A stretch of DNA of 8,079 bases, taken from NCBI GenBank assembly GCA_947085765.1, contig CAMTXZ010000097.1:1-8079 (forward strand). Direction: 5' to 3'. Positions within the stretch are counted from its first letter, which is position 1. Every line of letters starts with the position of its first letter. The stretch comes from JAKFXL01 sp947085765. Lineage in GTDB: Bacteria; Pseudomonadota; Gammaproteobacteria; Tenderiales; Tenderiaceae. Below the pieces are notes generated by a model. The model saw only the letters and a list, made by a program, of their open reading frames with translations, was not told where the DNA came from and ran no database searches. This document shows, piece after piece, positions 5,308 to 8,079 of this stretch. The translations under genes were made by a program, and so were the position numbers.

Positions 5308-5590
5308 GAGCCGCACTCCATATTGGGTTGTTAGTGAAGTAACTTGTTGGAATAGTAGTGAGGGTACGGGCCGATACTTAGCCTGCACTTAGGGGCGATT
5401 ACTTTAGGCGTTCAGCATGCTTATTTGGCAGAGCGAAGCAGGGGAGAGGTATTGAGGTGGCCGATATTCCCGGCCATAAACAGGGTGTGGCCGGGGGCTG
5501 TGCACCATATTATTGGCGGTCAGGCGTGATTGAATAGATCTCCGTATTTATCTTTGTCTTGTGGGGTGAGCGTGATAATCGGTAGACACG
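5308..5590. other. Intergenic region between the ligase pseudogene and the COG4705 pair
   Basis: No coding region is supported. It holds one strong hairpin (5469-5495) and a weaker AGCGTG/CACGCT pair (5569-5574 with 5587-5592) overlapping the end of the broken ligase gene. The promoter for the COG4705 pair should be here, but I cannot point to convincing hexamers. Confidence 0.45.
5469..5495 (-). terminator. Hairpin downstream of the ligase pseudogene
   Basis: CCCGGCCA (5469-5476) and TGGCCGGG (5488-5495) are perfect 8-nt arms around an 11-nt loop, extendable by two T-G pairs. It lies ~95 nt after the ligase stop on the minus strand and upstream of the COG4705 pair, so it may terminate the decayed operon. 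There is no U-tract. Confidence 0.45.
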
Positions 5591-5921
5591 CTAACCAATC
5601 AATCCATGCAGGGCGGCGATCTCTTCTGGCCAGCGCTGTTCATCGGGGCCGTACTGGCTGTAGAGCGCGTAGGTGAGGCGTTCGAAACCGACGCCGATGC
5701 AGCCGGAGTGTACGTGGTCGCCATTGGCGCCCTGGATGTCGAAGTTTTTGCCGTAGTAATCTTCGTGTAGGTTGATGGAGCCGATAGCGATGTAGCGGTC
5801 GCAGAACGGTAGTCGTGCCAGTAGTTCGTATTTGATGCGATGTTTGTATTGATAGACGTTTTTGTACATCGATTCATTAGAGAAGAAGGGATCGTTGGCG
5901 GTCTCCACCTTGCAGTCGATG

Positions 5922-5929
5922 CCAGCAGG
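5922..5929 (-). other. Frameshift 2 in the ligase gene (one base lost)
   Basis: The middle frame (TRQRLIDDLIIL) continues out of frame into nonsense. The correct continuation (GIDCKVETANDPFFS) is in another frame. Restoring a G so that CTGCTGGC becomes CTGGCTGGC rejoins them as IILAGIDCKVE. The precise base is a guess; the need for a +1 correction here is directly visible. Confidence 0.75.
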
Positions 5930-6254
5930 ATTATGAGATCGTCGATCAGGCGCTGGCGGGTGTGCAACACAAACTCGCTGTCACCAACAAAGACGATGTC
6001 GCGTACGGAGAAGGTGGTTAGGCGGTCGAGGCTGTCGATGTTGGAGCGTTCGTTGCGGAAGACTTTGTTGTAGGTGGTATAGATTTTGTTCTCGACCGAC
6101 TGGCGATTGCGTAATGTGTAGTAACAGCAGCCGTAGACCATGGGGGCGAGGCCGTAGGCAGCAGGCTCCATGTTTTCATCCAGGTCGATGCGCTCGAAGT
6201 CATTTGTCTTTTTATACTTGTCTGCAACCTCTAACCGTGTGGCGTGGTTCCCCT

Positions 6255-6276
6255 GCGGTGTGGCGGTGTGGCGGTG
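6255..6276 (-). repeat. 8-bp tandem duplication causing frameshift 1 in the ligase gene
   Basis: The plus strand shows GCGGTGTG at 6255-6262 and again at 6263-6270, with GCGGTG continuing to 6276. Deleting one unit gives ILTATPQGNHATRLEVADKYKK in one frame, matching the family; with two units the frame runs to a stop at 6231-6233. This is a textbook slipped-strand duplication. Confidence 0.85.
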
Positions 6277-7569
6277 AGGATGATCTGATGTGGGTAGTCG
6301 GAAAAATAGTTGATGCTCTTGAGCATCTCTATTGGCCAGAGCACCGGGAACTCCTGCTCGATGGCGTTGTACTTCTGCGCTAGCCCCATTACCTGATTCT
6401 GAAAGCTTTTGCAGACCTTGAGGAAGTTACCCTGTAGCCCATAACAGCCGGGGGCGATGCGCATGACATCACCACGTGTTTCCAGTACCTGTTGCGGATT
6501 CTGCTGATAAAGATTGTCGAGGCGCTGTTCGAAGAGCATGTTTTTATCAACGCTGCGGGCGATGAAGAGCAGGTTCTTGATCACCTTCTCAAACTGTTGC
6601 TGTGTGACACTCTCTTCAAACTTGACCATGATGGCACTGCCATCAAACTGGATGGACTCGGTTTTGAAGAGTCGTTGCAGTGACTCTTCAGCAAACTCTT
6701 TTGCCGCCGCGTCGGGCTGCCAGTTGAACGCATATTTTATAGGCATCTCTGTTCTCGCCAGTTATTAAGTGAGGTCACTGCTGCGGCTACAGGCCGAAGA
6801 GTGAGCCGAAAAAATTCATCCGCTGTTCCAGTGTCGCTACTGCGCCTACATCCCAGATGCGGATGAGGCCAAAGAAGAGCCAGACCCCGGCGATGCGGCG
6901 CAGGGTGCGCAGCATGGGAAAGGCGCTTGGCACTATCGGTTTGCCACGTCGCGCCTGTTCGCGCAACATCGAGATGTAGACCCCCAACCCAAGCATGAAG
7001 GTATAGAACAGGTAGGGTTCGATGCGTGTCGCCAGACCATTGCCGCTCCAGAACGAGGCCTCGCCCCATGCCAGCCACATGATGGTGTGGCAGTAGAAGT
7101 TGCCGATGAAGGCGGCTGCCATCACGGCAGCAAACATGCGCAGCCGTGGCGATTTTTTGAAGTAACTGAGGAATGTTGGATAGAAGAAAAAGTCGACCAG
7201 CAGCTCCTTGAAGTAGTAATAGAAACGGTTCCAGAAGTCGACAATCGACTGCGCCAGCAGCGGTTTGTAGGTATTGCGAAAGACGTTGAAGCCAAACAGG
7301 CGCAGTGTGCCGATCACAAAGTGGCCAAACAGCGCCAGCCCCAACGTGGCGTAGACTAAGTCGGCGAAGATTCCCGCCCACGCCTGGTGGAGCGGCAGCG
7401 TCTGGCCGTTGATCATCTGGCCCAGGCTATAGAGCAGTGGGCCGGAGTCGCCCTGATCGGCGTAAAGGGTTACATCCATCAGCCAACGCGTGCCGCTCCA
7501 GAGCCACGCCAGTACCAACAGCTTTAGCCCGGCCAGGCGTGAGCGTGTGAGTTGTGCCTGATCAATTGC

Positions 7570-7572
7570 CTA
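7570..7572 (-). other. In-frame amber codon inside the MBOAT gene
   Basis: On the minus strand CGC TAG GCA ATT GAT splits one continuous frame: the residues before (KGHDYLASR) and after (AIDQAQLTRSRLAGLKLL) belong together. Two common sense codons, CAG and GAG, differ from TAG by one base. This is a nonsense mutation or, less likely, a recoded stop. Confidence 0.8.
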
Positions 7573-7849
7573 GCGTGAAGCAAGATAGTCGTGCCCCTTG
7601 CCATATGGGACATTGCTGCCATCCCAGAGTGGCAGAAAATAGTAGAGGTGATCGCCAAAGCCATTAAGCTTGTTATGACGGCGTCGTGCCGAGAGCATCA
7701 GATAGCCGGTGCGCCAGACAAAAAATGGCAGCAGAGCCACAAACAGCAGCGCCATCGGCCAGATGTTGGGGTAGTGTTCTTTCAGGGGTGGCACGGTCAG
7801 CAGAGCGGCCACCACGATCAGGTGCAGGGTGATGATTGGATGTTTTTGT

Positions 7850-7895
7850 ACTGGTCCGGGCAGAGCAGTGGCGGCCTGCGTGATAGACCCCATAG
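7850..7895 (-). other. Frameshift in the N-terminal part of the MBOAT gene (one extra base)
   Basis: The upstream frame ends in family-like sequence LLLYGVYHAGR. The downstream family-like sequence LPGPVQKHPIITLHL lies in the +1 frame. Ten bases lie between the CGC and CCC codons where nine are needed, so one base is inserted in this interval (exact base unknown). Confidence 0.7.
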
Positions 7896-8079
7896 AGCAA
7901 GAGAAAAATGGCAGCCATGCCACCGCCCAGTACACTCCACTCTGTGATGCCGTGTGATTGCAGCATGTCGAGCAGATACCAGAGCGAGCCGAGGCCAAGG
8001 ATCTGTTTAACCCGCTCGGGCCAGATTAGCGCCGCCGCCAGAAACAGCGGCACGGCCTGGAGCAGGCTGCTCTGCCACA

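Larger units (their letters stand above)
5591..6746 (-). pseudogene. Broken class-II aaRS-like amino acid:[carrier protein] ligase
   Basis: The remains resemble the SerRS-like ligases that activate a small amino acid with ATP and load it onto a phosphopantetheine carrier protein instead of tRNA. Three frames carry it: residues 1-161 (6746 to about 6262), a middle part (to about 5925, containing EPAAYGLAPMVYGCCYY and VFRNERSNIDSLDRLTTF) and the end (NDPFFSNES through SGCIGVGFERL to a TAG at 5591). Removing one 8-bp unit at 6255-6276 and adding one base near 5925 gives 382 continuous residues. Class II motif 2 (FRNE, then RLTTF) and motif 3 (GVGFERL) are evident. Cys204/205, Asp247 and Cys347 sit at spacings close to the catalytic zinc ligands of known members, with Asp where I recall Glu. 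It lies 40 nt after the MBOAT gene, probably in one operon. The family call is from memory of motifs. Confidence 0.82.
6787..8079 (-). pseudogene. Broken MBOAT-family membrane O-acyltransferase (partial)
   Basis: A polytopic membrane protein of the MBOAT family (relatives DltB, AlgI), which transfers an acyl or aminoacyl group across or at the membrane. The gene enters from the right edge. The first part (from 8077; WPERVKQILGLGSLWYLLD) is joined by a frameshift near 7860 to VQKHPIITLHLIVVAALL and GFGDHLYYFLPLWDG, then an in-frame TAG (7570-7572) interrupts KGHDYLASR and AIDQAQLTRSRLAGLKLL. The remaining frame is open to a TAG at 6787-6789. The MBOAT signature FWNRFYYYFKELLVDFFFYP and the expected catalytic His in FYCHTIMWLAWGE (codon at 7087-7089) are preserved. 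Correcting the frameshift gives 429 visible residues. A re-initiation product from about 7518 (243 aa) would retain the His but lose the N-terminal membrane half. It precedes the ligase by 40 nt, the arrangement expected for a pathway partner. Confidence 0.82.

Noticed and set aside
5569..5592. AGCGTG/CACGCT hairpin as the ligase terminator
   Set aside because: Only six base pairs, it overlaps the stop codon and has no U-tract; the hairpin at 5469-5495 is a better candidate.
6737..7381. 214-codon minus frame overlapping the MBOAT gene
   Set aside because: It is Arg/His/Leu-rich and overlaps the frame that carries the MBOAT signature and catalytic His; a shadow frame.

Overview
The window looks like a chromosomal stretch of a gammaproteobacterium. 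It carries a PBP7/PbpG-type D,D-endopeptidase, a short ribosome hibernation factor, a CCA-encoding tRNA-Leu(UAA) and a small acidic protein of a family I associate with Gammaproteobacteria (DUF6763). The lineage call is an inference from protein resemblance. I see no phage, IS element, integrase or CRISPR array.

Layout. Positions 1-320 hold no supportable gene, only two inverted repeats. A small acidic DUF6763-like protein (321-614, minus) is divergent from hpf/raiA (922-1284, plus). The ~300-nt gap between them holds two sets of overlapping inverted repeats. The set in the hpf leader has the topology of an H-type pseudoknot and lies just downstream of a sigma-S-like -10 element. A perfect 13-bp-arm hairpin separates hpf from a convergent nitroreductase (1335-1934, minus). 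Upstream of the nitroreductase on the same strand is pbpG (2051-2983, minus). After a non-coding gap comes tRNA-Leu(UAA) (3615-3703, plus) with a stable-RNA-like promoter. Two tandem paralogous membrane proteins of the COG4705 type follow (3740-4510 and 4525-5307, minus). Each has four internal repeats ending in an acidic motif.

The right third (5591-8079, minus) is a decayed operon. An MBOAT-family membrane acyltransferase, whose start lies beyond the right edge, is followed by a class-II aaRS-like enzyme that resembles the SerRS-like amino acid:[carrier protein] ligases. Together they look like the ligase and membrane-transferase halves of a Dlt-type surface aminoacylation pathway, with an aaRS-like enzyme in place of the adenylation enzyme DltA. 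This functional link is an inference. Both genes are broken: the MBOAT gene has one frameshift and one in-frame TAG, and the ligase gene has an 8-bp tandem duplication and a single-base frameshift. Correcting these by eye gives continuous family-like proteins. The reading frames in the rest of the window are intact, so the damage is concentrated in this operon.

The hibernation factor, the cell-wall endopeptidase and the tRNA are ordinary housekeeping or stationary-phase functions. The main items of interest are the decayed ligase/MBOAT locus, the structured hpf leader and the four-repeat COG4705 pair.
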